A DNA stretch of 64,000 nt, taken from contig CP136061.1 in NCBI GenBank assembly GCA_032622095.1, positions 59,043,301 through 59,107,300 on the forward strand. Reading direction: 5' to 3'. The translations under genes were made by a program, and so were the position numbers. Shown one piece after another: positions 1 through 11,245 of this stretch. Position 1 is the first letter of the stretch. Every line of letters starts with the position of its first letter. Source of the DNA: Siphonodentalium dalli (Eukaryota; Mollusca; Scaphopoda; Gadilida; Siphonodentaliidae). The notes below the pieces were generated by a model, which was not told the DNA's origin, did no database searches, and saw nothing but the letters and a program-made list of their open reading frames with translations.

Positions 1-454
1 AATGCTCAGACAACTTATATCTTTGTACATGTATATGAAAGAGCTCAGAGCTCAAATTGTATACCAGTCGACCTGTCAGTCTGTCATAGGGTCACTGCTT
101 CTGGTCACATTCTGGGTGAAAAGTAGATTCTTGTGCTACAAATCACCTACATTGTATGCCAGGTGAGCTTGGATGGCAGACTTCTGTTTGAAATGTAGAA
201 TATATGTACAACTACGGTAGGTGTCTAGATACATATTTTAGTTTTTGACATGTTTTAATGGCATGAGTATGATACTTCCAGATCAATATGTTAGGATATA
301 TCTAGGCTGTTGCCCACCAGCAACATCAAGCATCCCTAAAATTATAAATGAATAGGAATTAACAAGTGATATTACTATTAGTAAATTCCTAATGTTAGTG
401 AATTAATTGAAAAACTTCCAAAATTCATATACCTGTCATTTTACTACTTGCAGT

Positions 455-617
455 CAGGGCTCGATTTAACTGGATTCGCATTGCAATTTGAGATGCGATT
501 TACAATTTCTGCTAACCAATTTACAATGGAAAGATATGTATTGGTAGGGAATGCTATACAAAATCTACCCAGTGCTGCAAAATGCTATACAAACTTAAAA
601 CATAAAATCGACCCCTG
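455..617. mobile_element. Short hAT-type MITE (163 bp)
   Basis: Termini CAGGGCTCGATTT and AAATCGACCCCTG are imperfect inverted repeats. The 8-bp flanks CTTGCAGT (447-454) and CTTGTAGT (618-625) match at seven of eight bases, as expected for a hAT target-site duplication. It has no coding capacity. Confidence 0.75.
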
Positions 618-1792
618 CTTGTAGTGCTAAACAGCTAAAGACTACAAAAATCTTTATATAGAAAGAAATAGTCTGGTCTGCCCATTTTTCATAACATAAC
701 ATAACATGATCCCTGGTAAAAGGTAGTAATAAGGGTATCCCCATGGACATTTCTGAGGTGACAACGGAAACTAATTTTACCTGTGCCTGAATTTATTTGG
801 TATACATGTATTATTCATCATTAGATTAGTTAATGTAAATAGGGTTTTACATGACTTTTAATATCGACCAGTATGGCCATATTATAGTGCTAGCATCCTT
901 TAGAGCATGTTAATCTAGAGCAAAAACCAGTTGACCACACAGGGTTAATTTCACACTGATTGTACCGAACAGCAAGACCAAAACTTAGTCCACAATTTCA
1001 TTATAATTGTGGTGTCCACTCTCCCTAACGGTACCCAGTTTTGGAAACTTGATGGATAGGTATTTATAGCTAGGTCATTTATTTTCAAAATGTTCATAAA
1101 TATTTAATGTTTTTAACTTGAATTATGCCTAGGAAAATAAAAGTTTGTTATTTGTATTTGAATTTTAAAAGATACTTTTTTAATTTGCCCAATCATGTAT
1201 AAAATATGCCACAAAACAAAACCGCAACTTTTTATAAAATTTTAAAGGCATTCAAGGAACAATATTATATTTATTTTTACCGACAAATCCAACTTTTTCA
1301 GAAAAGTCTACTAACCTTGTTTTTATAAAATAAAACCTATGGTACCTGTCAACGTCATAATAGGAACATCTGTTTCAAACTGCATTGAGATAGATTTGTA
1401 TATCTATACATGGTATCACTACTCATATCTCTGTCACACATGCTCACTGACGTATATACTGACAGGAATACCTATTGTATATCATTGTGTGACTCAATTT
1501 AGTTAGTATCATATAGCAGCATCAGCAGTACACACCTATCATTTTGTTTACAACTGTACCCATCTTTGATCGACATTCTTCAAATGATTGCAGCATATTA
1601 ACTCAGCACTCGACTTATTATCGCACTAGCTGACAAGCCTGACGACCAGTCGGGTACATCCTGTCAGAAGTAGCCCCGATAACGGCCAGGAAAGCGTCAC
1701 TATGTGGGATCGGACACCTATTCACTTCACCTGTATTATTATTCAAAAATTGTAATTGTTCACTGTGTGGGCTTTATTCTCGGTGTTTGCTT

Positions 1793-2660
1793 GATGTAAT
1801 GGGGAGTTATCCTATTGGATTGTAACTTGGATCACTGACAGACGTTTTTATCTTATGCTTAGACTGGAATGAGAGTTATGAGAGATCTTATCATGTCACA
1901 GTTTGATTCTTCATGTATGTATTGTTTTAGCACATATTAATAATAACATGAAAAAGTTTGAAGTATAATGTATCACTATTATGAATTTTTTTATCATTCT
2001 TCAGACAGATTCATCACATACCATTCTCTGTAGTACTGACATACTTTGGATGTACCGGTAAAATTCACATGCCAAGAGATTAATTATGTTCACACCTTGT
2101 GTTTTTTGGTACATGTAGAATTTGATATTAAGGGGTTTCCATGCCTGAGCTATGTCAGGAGGTGGAAAGTTTAAATGGACCTATTCAGAAAACTACTTCA
2201 TTGTTGAGGTAGTACACCGCACAATGGAATCCATACTACTGAATACCACATCAAGCATATTATATAACAATAAAAATGTCAAAAAAATGACTTTAATCAT
2301 AATTTAGTTTTAGAAGGGAAATGTTGGGATGTAATGGGAAGTTATTCTATTGGATTGAGAATTGGATAGCTGACAGGAATATTTATCTTATGCTTAGAGA
2401 CTGAAACGAGAGTTATGAGAGATCTTATCATGTCACAATTTGATTCTTCGTGTATTTCTGTTTTTTGTTTTTTTAAAGCACAATTTATTAATAATAACAT
2501 TAATAAGTTTGAAGTATAATGTACTACTACCATTAGATTTTTGATCATTCTTCAGACAGATTCATCACATACCATACTCTGCAGTACTTACATACCGGTA
2601 CAATTCACATGCCATCAGATTAATTATGTGCACACCTTGTGTTTTTTGGTACATGTTGAA
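1793..2660 (+). repeat. Diverged direct duplication (two copies of about 330 bp)
   Basis: 1793-2120 and 2329-2660 match along most of their length in the same orientation, from GATGTAATGGG to CACACCTTGTGTTTTTTGG. Small indels and an estimated 85 percent identity by eye suggest an old event. No terminal repeats or target duplications were seen, so it may be a segmental duplication or two copies of an unknown repeat. Confidence 0.8.
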
Positions 2661-3181
2661 TCAAGTACCAGTTACTGAATTTGATTTTAAATTGATATCA
2701 ATGATGCTGTTACATTGCTATAATGCTATCTTTATACTGTCGGGTTTAAAACCACAAGGTAACGACAACAAAATTATAAAACATAATAACATAATTGAAT
2801 TTAGAGCTACAAATATTATGTATTATTTCTCACAGAAAACATGTTCAGTACTAGCAGCATACCTGTATATAATGTATGCTTATATAGCCATACAAGCAAT
2901 ATATGGTCATCTCGCTATATATTTGGCAATATTGATTACTGTTTCGTGTGTACATGTTCTTGTATTGCAACCTGAGACAGTTCTAGACCGTGTACAGTTT
3001 ACAGAACTTTGGGATCTCAACAGACGTTGCTTTAAATACTGTGGCCCTAACAATTTGTTCATCATATGAACAATTTGTTCATCATATAGCCCATATGAAT
3101 TGAGTATGGTGTGTTTATGTGACATTGACAGATGAATGAAGCTAAGGAATCATAATTGAGCTTTCAAGTCCTTTTTCTAAA

Positions 3182-3641
3182 CAAGCCTGAGGTTAGTGTG
3201 CCTGTCATTTGCAGAATGAGGTCCTAAGCGGGTGAATTTATTGACGATATCCCGCATAGCGGCCTAGCATCACCAAATTCACCCTCTGGGGACCTCATTT
3301 TGCATGGCCTCATCTGCTATGGGAGACATAGACTCACATTGAGGTTCCCAAATGGTGAATATTGTGATGTACACCCATTGGGAACCTCAATTATACTATG
3401 TGTCGTCTGCCAATTTGGGGATATAGAGAAACTAAACAAAAAAAGAAATAGAATCTATGTGAAGAAGTTTCTATAGAAATTTGATAATAAAGAAACTTTC
3501 CAGAGAGGATGAGGCCTAAGCAGAATGAGGTCCCCAGAAGGTGAATTTGGTGATGCTAGCCTGCTATGCAGGATAGTGTCACTAAATTCACCCTCTGGGG
3601 ACCTCATTCTGTAAATGACAGGCACACTAAACTCAGGCTTG
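3182..3641. mobile_element. Family C MITE, near full length (460 bp)
   Basis: Inverted ends CAAGCCTGA...TTAGTGTGCC and GGCACACTAA...CAGGCTTG are followed inward by TTGCAGAATGAGGTCCC and GTGAATTT. Each end folds into its own hairpin. The centre has a smaller inverted motif around GAGGTTCCCAAATGG. No transposase is encoded. The superfamily is unknown because no clear target duplication is visible. Confidence 0.85.
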
Positions 3642-3857
3642 GTGCTGAAGATTGATGATTCCTCTACCATGGATAGCAAGAGATCTACTGGTACATGTAC
3701 ATGTATGTCAACAGCAGCTACTGATAGGAGGGAAATATTCACCTTATTTTTCCCCCCAAATTTGAATATTTTACAGCTCAACTAATCCATCAGTCTCAGG
3801 GAGTTTATCTTGGAAATAAAATTATATTCGGGCTTTTTGGTTCAAGTCTAGAAGCAT

Positions 3858-4100
3858 TTAACCCTTTCATGATGTGAGCTGCACTTGTGCAACATTAAAG
3901 ATCCTATGCCAGTGCATTCTCTTATATAGGCGAGTCTCCCATAGTCTGGCATAGGGAGCCTCACATATATAAGAGAATGTACTGGCTTACAAAGTCAAGG
4001 TAAATATTGTCAGGCCAATGCATTCTCGTGTATATGCGAGGCTCCCTATGGGAGACTCCTATATAAGATGATGTATTGGCACAGGGTTTTCGCTAACTTT
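3858..4100 (+). mobile_element. TTAA-type family A MITE, 3' end lost
   Basis: Begins TTAACCCTTTCATGA and carries both internal hairpins of the family (stem near CATTCTCTTATATA, loop CTCCCATAG). It fades at CAGGGTTTTCGC without the GGGTTAA end. Confidence 0.75.
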
Positions 4101-4308
4101 TAGTAAAGGTCTACTAGTATTCTTGAAAACTGAAGTTGGGAGAAAATTCACAAATAATCTGAGGAAGAGTTGGCATTTTCTGTTCTAGAGTTATCCTCTT
4201 TGTTCATCAGGAAATTCAGATTTTTCGTCCATCCGAGCATAATAATACTGGTATCTTAGGTTTATCAGTTCTCGATATAATTTCATAAGGCTGTTGGTAA
4301 TTATGAGG

Positions 4309-4754
4309 GGGCCTGAGAATATGGTGCTGACCATTTGCAGAATAAGGTCCCCAAAGGATTATTTTAGTGATGCTACCCCACACAACAGGCTAGAACTACC
4401 AATTTCATCCTCTGTGGACCTCTTTCTGCATGGCCTCATCTGCTATGGGAGACCTGGACTCAGATTTAAGTTCCCAGATGGTGAGTATTGTGATGTGCAC
4501 CCATTGGGCACCTCAATTATGCAATGTGTCATTTAACCAATTTTAGGATAGTTTTAGAGAAACTAAAAAATCTTTGTGAAGAAGTTTCTAAAGAAACTAA
4601 AAAAAACTTGTTAATTTGATAAGAAAGATACAGAAAAAATGAGGCCTAACAGAATGAGGTCCACAGAGGGTGTATTTTGGGATGCAAGGCTACTTTACGG
4701 GTTATTGTCACAAAATTCACCCTCTGGGGACCTCATTCTGATCATGTGGGCTTG
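4309..4754. mobile_element. Diverged family C MITE
   Basis: Matches the copy at 3182-3641 throughout (AGAATAAGGTCCCCAAA, GAGACCTGGACTCAG, CACCCTCTGGGGACC) with many substitutions and degraded ends, so it is an older copy. Confidence 0.75.
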
Positions 4755-6400
4755 GATAGAAATGAAATGTCCAATGATGTTACTCGAATTTCCTGTTCTA
4801 GAGTTATTTATTTTTATTCATTGATCTGGAAATGTTAATTATTCGTTCAAGGTGATTTCTCAGTCATAGGTTATCGAAGCATGGACTAAACTTGTGTCAT
4901 CAGCCTATCTCTTGTATTAAATTTGGATCCCGAGAGTGGTGACCCAGAAGTGCAGCTTACATCAAATAAATGTTATGGAGTTTATATAGCTGACCTAACA
5001 TTGTATGCTCAACAAATCACCGCACTCTGAATAATTGAGCGTATTCCATCTTGGAAGCTGTTACTCGACACAACGAATGGTTATAACATTATTGATTTTA
5101 AATTCAATGAAGCAATAAGCTCATGTATTATTCATTTGTGACAAAATCATGTTGAAGCCAATAAACAGTAGAAGCTGGTAGATATGGAATTAACCAATAT
5201 ATTAAATCAGTTATTGGTAACTGGAAGAAACTTTGAGCTAATTACCACTGTTGTGTGAGTTCTCTTAAGGCCAAAATAAAATCATTGCTAGGTTTTCATT
5301 CATGCATGTCCCTATTTGAATGAACACGTTTATTGGATAATGTGTGAACATCGTTGTCTGTATATCACATAGATGTAAAATAAATAAAAATAAATACAAC
5401 GAACATACAAAATCCTAATTTAGGTTCTGTCTGAAGAAATTTTTAATTTACCTTAAAGTGATGTGAAACACTCCGGTTGGGTGATCCATTAGAAATAGAG
5501 AATAATCTTGTTCAAAATAGTTATTTTTAAAACTGTTATAATCAAATTGACAACACACACCGTCATTCTTATATATTAATTCAATGCAGTGACTCTCGAT
5601 GGCGAAATCGTTTTTGTTCGTTTATCGCCGATATATGCGTTCCAAATCTAGTAGTAAATATTTACAATTGAGCATAGTTCAGACGATGTTTTCCATGGAG
5701 TGGTACAGTCGATTTGTTTCATATTTTCGGCGATGTTTGTAGAATGTTAATATATTCCTCCAGTTTGCATAGCGCCTGAATAACTTATCAATTTCACTCA
5801 CCCGAACAAGTCCATAATATGTCTTTAAATGTTGTAGCCTGTCATTATGGTCATATGACTAACATCAATAAACCTCCAGTAGATTTAGATTGTGTTTGTT
5901 ATGTTTGTAAACATAAATCAGATATGAAAATGGTACTAAATTCCCTACTGAAAGAAGTAATTTATTCACATTGTGACAAACCTTGTATGTTCATAAACAA
6001 ATAGCATTATTTCTGCTATATTACAAATTGAATATGCCAGCACCATGCAAAATTGGCACATTTTTGCCGGGTGCATGGATGATGTAAGTTGTAGTGGTAA
6101 TTGGTAAGTTGCAGGAGCCAGATATCAATAATATGCTTCCTGTCATCAACTGAGCTGTTACAGTATTAGTTGACTTCTTGACTGTCAGACTGATGTTGCA
6201 TTCAATACTGCCCTGATATTGTCTTTATAAGGCCTTAATAAAGAAACTTTGTTTCTACTAAAGGACTGAACAAAAATAGGGTCGGTAGGTACATGTAGGT
6301 AAATCTTGTTTTTGTTTTGTTCAGTATCTTTCAATTATTCCAGTTATTCCAACAAGATAATGCACACCACCAATTTCTAACCTACAAATACCATCATATG

Positions 6401-6537
6401 GTAATGCCCTAAAACATTGACTGTGAGAGCTTTCTGATGAATGTCAACAAGCCATATTTTAATACAACTAAATCCCGAAAAATTACCCATATTTCTGCTG
6501 TGGTTACTAGTAAGGAGTCGATTATTCAGGGCATTTA
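6401..6537. mobile_element. Family B palindromic MITE, internally deleted and diverged
   Basis: Left end GTAATGCCCTAAA and right end AGTCGATTATTCAGGGCAT are those of family B, with part of the left arm missing. Confidence 0.65.
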
Positions 6538-7199
6538 TACTGTATTGTAAATACAGCGCAGTGTACCGAGTGTAAAGAAATAATCCAGTCTTTCACAAAC
6601 CATTTTGTCTTTATTGGGATAATCCAGTTGTAATATGAAGTAGTGACATAGTCACATGGGCAATTGAAGTCATATCATACACATACTAGTATGTTGTTTT
6701 ATTGGATTTGTCACTCTCTTTCTCACAAAGAGATTAAATTTTCAAACACGACCAACCCCATTTAATTCTTGTAAAAGTTAAATAATGCTACATGTATAGA
6801 CGAACAATTCAAGTTCCATGTTCAAAGTTTACTTCTTCGATTACCATGAACTATAATAATTAAACTACATGACACCATTTTAAAGAGTTTATATATGATG
6901 GTATGGTTGGTTGATATATGGTTTAGGGCCTGACGAAGCTTCGAAATTTTCTTGTGGGACATATTTGTATGTCGGTATCTGACATTCTTGCCAGAAAAGC
7001 CTATATTGCGTTACTCAGATCAATCAAATAATATCATATTTGTTAAAATTAAAAATTAAAACGATATAAATATATTAAATAAACATTTTGGGCTCCATCA
7101 TGTCATCTCCAAATCTGACCAACATCTTTATCTGGGAAATGGAATATTGTTAACCATTCAGCTTTCCGACGGACAGGCCCAAGTTGGGATACTATATAT

Positions 7200-7352
7200 A
7201 GAGGATCTACAACGAGTCCCCAGTTTATAGCGGAATTTACAAAACGAGTCCAGTAAATTAGGTCTGGACCGAGCCTTTGGCGAGGTCCAGACCTAATTTA
7301 CTGGACGATTTTTGTAATTTCCGCTATAAACTGGGGACGAGTTGTAGATTCT
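7200..7352. repeat. Foldback palindrome (about 75-bp arms)
   Basis: The outer ends GGATCTACAACGAG and CGAGTTGTAGATTCT pair, then GTCCCCAGTTTATAGCGG with its complement, then CCAGTAAATTAGGTCTGGAC with its complement, leaving a short loop near GAGCCTTTGGC. Arms match at roughly 90 percent. No other copy was seen in the window. Confidence 0.85.
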
Positions 7353-8958
7353 ATTTATTACATGATCCAAAACATCGACAAAACATACTTAAATCAACAA
7401 ATGGGACGCGAAACTAACATCGGCTTCTATAAGAGATGCGATTACGTTTCACGTCACTATTCATTGTTTGCCGCGTAAAGAAATAGTCCTAGATAAATAA
7501 AGACTCTTTGGCGAATATATTGGCGTATATTTAATGATATAATTTTTCAAACTCTTCATTCATAAGAATTTGTTGGAAAAATATTGGAAGCTATAGTATT
7601 TTGAGATGTAGCTTATGGAATGTTAACAGACCACAAACCTGAAGTCAAAGGTCACCTGGCACTATTTCCTGTTATTAAACGAACGTTTAATATCACAATT
7701 TATAGAATGGGTTTATTGAATGGAATAAGGGTAGAATCATGTAATAAATAGTTCTATGTAATCCCGTTTGCGTATGCACCATTTCCAAGTCACGATGCAC
7801 AATTTTGATGTCGCGCGAACGTGCCTGCTGTGTGCGAAAGGGTGAAGCGTACATGCGCAGAAGAGTTTCCGTTTGCAATGACTCGAATCAGACTCCATTG
7901 ACTCCAAAGTTCCAACTGCTTACTTTCACGAACTTCATGCATAGTGGCAGTGGCACAAAATATGAAATTATGTCTTGCCATTCTCATATATTAAACTTTT
8001 AAACTGTGATTAAATATTGTATTTATATATATCATGTCATAGAAATTAAGTTCCATGAACCTTCTTCATAATCTAAGTTATTTCACTGACGTTATAATAT
8101 CATCTGACATTTGCCCCCATTTTTGCTAGTACCTTCCACCGATTGGTACTGCGAATCTACTAAAGTGTTTGAAAAAGATTCGATTCGAGATTTGATTCGA
8201 TGTTGAAATTGCTGATTCGTCATTCCCTAATATGGTGGGTTGGGTTGGTTGAAACAACAAAATTTACTTGGAACACTTATCCGACTTATGAAAACAAATT
8301 TGGATGAATCTAGCAATTTTGTTGTTGTAGCCTAATGTCCGTACTGTCATAACAGTTTGTAGCACCCAGACTCCCTTGGGGACAGCCGGGAATGGTTCAG
8401 TTCCAATTGATGGATGTTGAGTGAAGTCAGTAATGACAGAGAAATGGGGAATGATTTGGTTATGTTCAGGAATAAGACAAATTGGTGATGTTGGAGATGA
8501 GACACAATGTTAGCTAGTATCTATTGAATCAGCATCTACACTGGGGATTTGAAGGCACCTCTCTTGAAAGTATTCTTGTTACATATGCACTAAGGATTGA
8601 GGGTAGGTATATTTGTAGAACCTTGCTAAAAGACCAAGTGAGTATGACTCTGAATTTTCACCAGATTTGAGTATAAATGAACATCTCTTGAGGTTGAAAT
8701 TGTTCAAATGGTAAATATTTTCCAACATCTCAAAAACAAAAAAAACAAAATAAAAACAATAAATGGAAACAAAAATACTCAAACAAACAAACCTCTTTGG
8801 CGTACAGAAAACTGATATTTGGTGTTCATTTTCAAATTTTATTTTGGCAAGTAATGTTCAAGGTCTTGATATTTCCAGGCAAAATGGATATTTAACTATT
8901 TTACAAATAACTTGTTAAATTGTTGTTTTGTACCTGAAGGTTCCAACTTTACCAGGTA

Positions 8959-9167
8959 CAGTAATGCCCTAAATAATTGACTCCTTAATCACAGCAGAAT
9001 TATGGGTAACTTTTCAGGATTTAGTCGGAAATATGGCTTGTTGCCATTCATCAATAAGCTCTCAGTGAGAGCTTTCCGATGAATGGCAACAGGCCATATT
9101 ATGACTAAATCCTGAAAAGTTACCCATAATCCTGCTGTGTTTAAGGAGTCGATTATTTAGGGCATTA
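8959..9167. mobile_element. Family B palindromic MITE
   Basis: CAGTAATGCCCTAAATAA at the left; the right arm is complete to GGGCATTA but the final CTG has changed. Arms of about 100 bp pair almost fully, centred on GCTCTCAGTGAGAGC. TA precedes the left end. Confidence 0.85.
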
Positions 9168-9996
9168 ATCTAGTCATAAGAATAGCACAGCCTGCACAGC
9201 TTAGACAATTTGGGACTTTAGAAATGTTAGGCTCAACCATATGGTGTTCTTATGTGACTATAGATATCATGACGATTTAGTATCTCGTCTACATGTATTT
9301 GTCACGATTATGAACTGGTTGATATTTTGACAAGTTTTGAACATTTTACTGTGCACCCTAAATTTAACATACATCATGTCCCTGTTTGTTACATCATTTG
9401 ATTTGACTCAAATAGTTTAACACTTGACTCTAACATGTACTTCATAAACATTTGTTTCTGTGTTCTTGTTTGATATAAATCATAAGAGGTCAATTCCCAT
9501 AATGTTGTTAGCAGAGTACCCACAATAACTGTATGGTATGTGGATTTCATTAAAAGGATCACTAGACATCTTGAACGAGTCACAGTTCTTGGCTCCATTG
9601 AGCAAACTTTGGCAAATGCATATAAATTTTTCATCAAAGAGCATCTTTATTCCATAGATATACCTGGTAAGTAGTAAGTCAACAGGTGAAACATGTTGAT
9701 AAGCATTGGAACCTGTGAAAATATACTTAAAACTCTTACAGGTATCTCTTGAGATCGCCAGTTAACGAGCAAAAAAGTTAAGAACCTGGGTGAGAAGACA
9801 GGCATGTGTGGAATGCATTCGGGTATGGGAATATGGGTTCAGAATCCGTTATAAACACTGAATGAATATGAGCCAAATAAAAGATACTTAGTTCATGGTG
9901 CACACTGCTACATGTACGCTGTACAGGTATTTTTGAAGCATGTGGAATTTCAGGCACTCTGACATCTTGCCTGAGCCAGTAAATGTATGCTTTATA

Positions 9997-10124
9997 CAGT
10001 AATGCCCTAAATAATCGACTCCTAAACCTTAGCAGAATTATGGGTAATTTTTCAGGATTTAGTCGGAAATATGGCTTGTTGCCATTCATCGGAAAGCTCT
10101 CACTGATTATTTAGGGCATTACTG
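9997..10124. mobile_element. Family B MITE with right arm mostly deleted
   Basis: The left arm from CAGTAATGCCC to GGAAAGCTCTCACTGA is intact, then the sequence jumps to GATTATTTAGGGCATTACTG, so most of the right arm is gone. Confidence 0.8.
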
Positions 10125-10252
10125 TGTATGTACATGTATATATAAAATTAGCAAAGTAAATAATGTTTTGATATAAATGCAGTGTGCAGAAATGTGAAGT
10201 CACTGTGCTTGTTGGTGTGCCTCACCTTCACCATAGATGTACCGGTAGGTGT

Positions 10253-10497
10253 TTAACCCTTTTATGACTGAAGCTGCACTGGTGCAGTATAAAGATCCTG
10301 TGCCAGTGCTTTCTCTTATATATACGATTCTACCATAGGGAGTGTCACATATATAAGAGAATGCTCTGGCTTACAAGGTCAAGGTAAATATTGTGAAAAC
10401 CCTGTGCCAATGCATTCTCTTATATATGTGAGGCTCCTCATGGGAGACTTGCATATATAAGAGAATACATTGGTACAGGGTTTTCACAAAATTTCAG
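10253..10497 (+). mobile_element. TTAA-type family A MITE, 3' end lost
   Basis: Starts TTAACCCTTTTATGACTG and contains two hairpins with the CATTCTCTTATATA stem. The right terminal repeat is absent. It ends about 165 bp before the exon at 10663. Confidence 0.75.
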
Positions 10498-10662
10498 CTG
10501 TAGAAATACTAGAAAATCTGCAGACACCAATATTGAATTTCATGCAACTCTAAAGCAATGCCGCTGAAGAAAAATGCTGTACCAAGTACCGGTATATTGT
10601 ACTTGATTGCAAATGTCAGGTCTCCGGGACAGATTTGTACTAATTTTCTTGTTTAATTTCAG

Positions 10663-11166
10663 ATGATTCAAACAATAGATCACCGATTCTAGACGTCTCA
10701 GTTATGGATTCCCACAGTGACGCTATTCTTAGTGAGAATTCTCAAAATGCAACAGTTGTCACTAAAACTGTGACTACGAAGGAAGTGATTACAAAAACTA
10801 CAAATGATGGAAGTTCAACAAAGAGAGATGTTACTAGTAACGTGAACACAGATGTGACAACGATGGAAATTCACGATTCTGATGCCTCGCTTTTGAATCC
10901 GAGAGGTGATGGATTTTCTGTTAGTTTTAATGACGATGTTATGGATAATGTGATGACGTCTAGTGGTGATGCTAATTCTATTTATAGGCGGAATAATCCG
11001 ATGATCATGTCAACAGGAAGTGAAGGATTAAAAAGTCCTCCCAGGAAGTCAACACAAAAAATGGCTAAAAAGTTAAAGCAAGTCGACTGTGATGATTCTG
11101 AGGATACAAAAAGTTCAGGAATGTCCGGTGATTACTTAGATATGCATATAGCAGTACGACAAAAAG
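10663..11166 (+). CDS. MAP7: MAP7-family exon 1 in window: acidic Ser/Thr-rich leader
   Basis: The exon follows a pyrimidine-rich tract and AG at 10661-10662. It stays open for 504 nt and ends at a GTAGGT donor after 11166. It starts with the last two bases of a codon and ends with the first base of one (phase 1-1), so it can be skipped in frame. The 168 residues are Ser/Thr/Asp/Asn-rich, with a Thr/Val/Lys stretch (TVTTKEVITKTTN) and a short basic patch (KSTQKMAKKLKQ) near the end. No domain is recognised and it looks disordered. The first internal ATG is at 10704, but the frame is open upstream to the splice site, so an earlier exon is expected. The donor's trailing G plus GT from 13889 gives a Gly codon and joins the coiled-coil exon in frame. 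An alternative is a first coding exon starting at 10704 after an upstream non-coding exon. Confidence 0.72.
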
Positions 11167-11245
11167 GTAGGTTCTGTTTTGATTGCACTGGCACTTCTCT
11201 TAAATAGTTTTTACACATTACAGTGCAACTGTAAATACTACCGGT

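Larger units (their letters stand above)
1..10662. other. Upstream intron or 5' flank, no gene recognised
   Basis: No exon was found. Short ATG frames here do not resemble proteins and lack splice or promoter support. The stretch holds a small hAT MITE (455-617), a direct duplication (1793-2660), several MITEs and a foldback repeat, listed separately. Between them the sequence is A+T-rich with nothing recognisable. Because the exon at 10663 begins mid-codon, at least part of this region should be intron. Confidence 0.6.

Noticed and set aside
2626-3069. 147-codon open frame on the + strand
   Set aside because: Its composition is A+T-driven (Ile, Tyr, Leu-rich), it overlaps the second copy of the direct duplication, and it has no splice or start context and no recognised similarity.
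5819-6004. Small Cys/His-containing frame that could suggest a zinc finger
   Set aside because: The Cys and His spacing does not fit a known finger, and there is no splice or neighbouring exon evidence.
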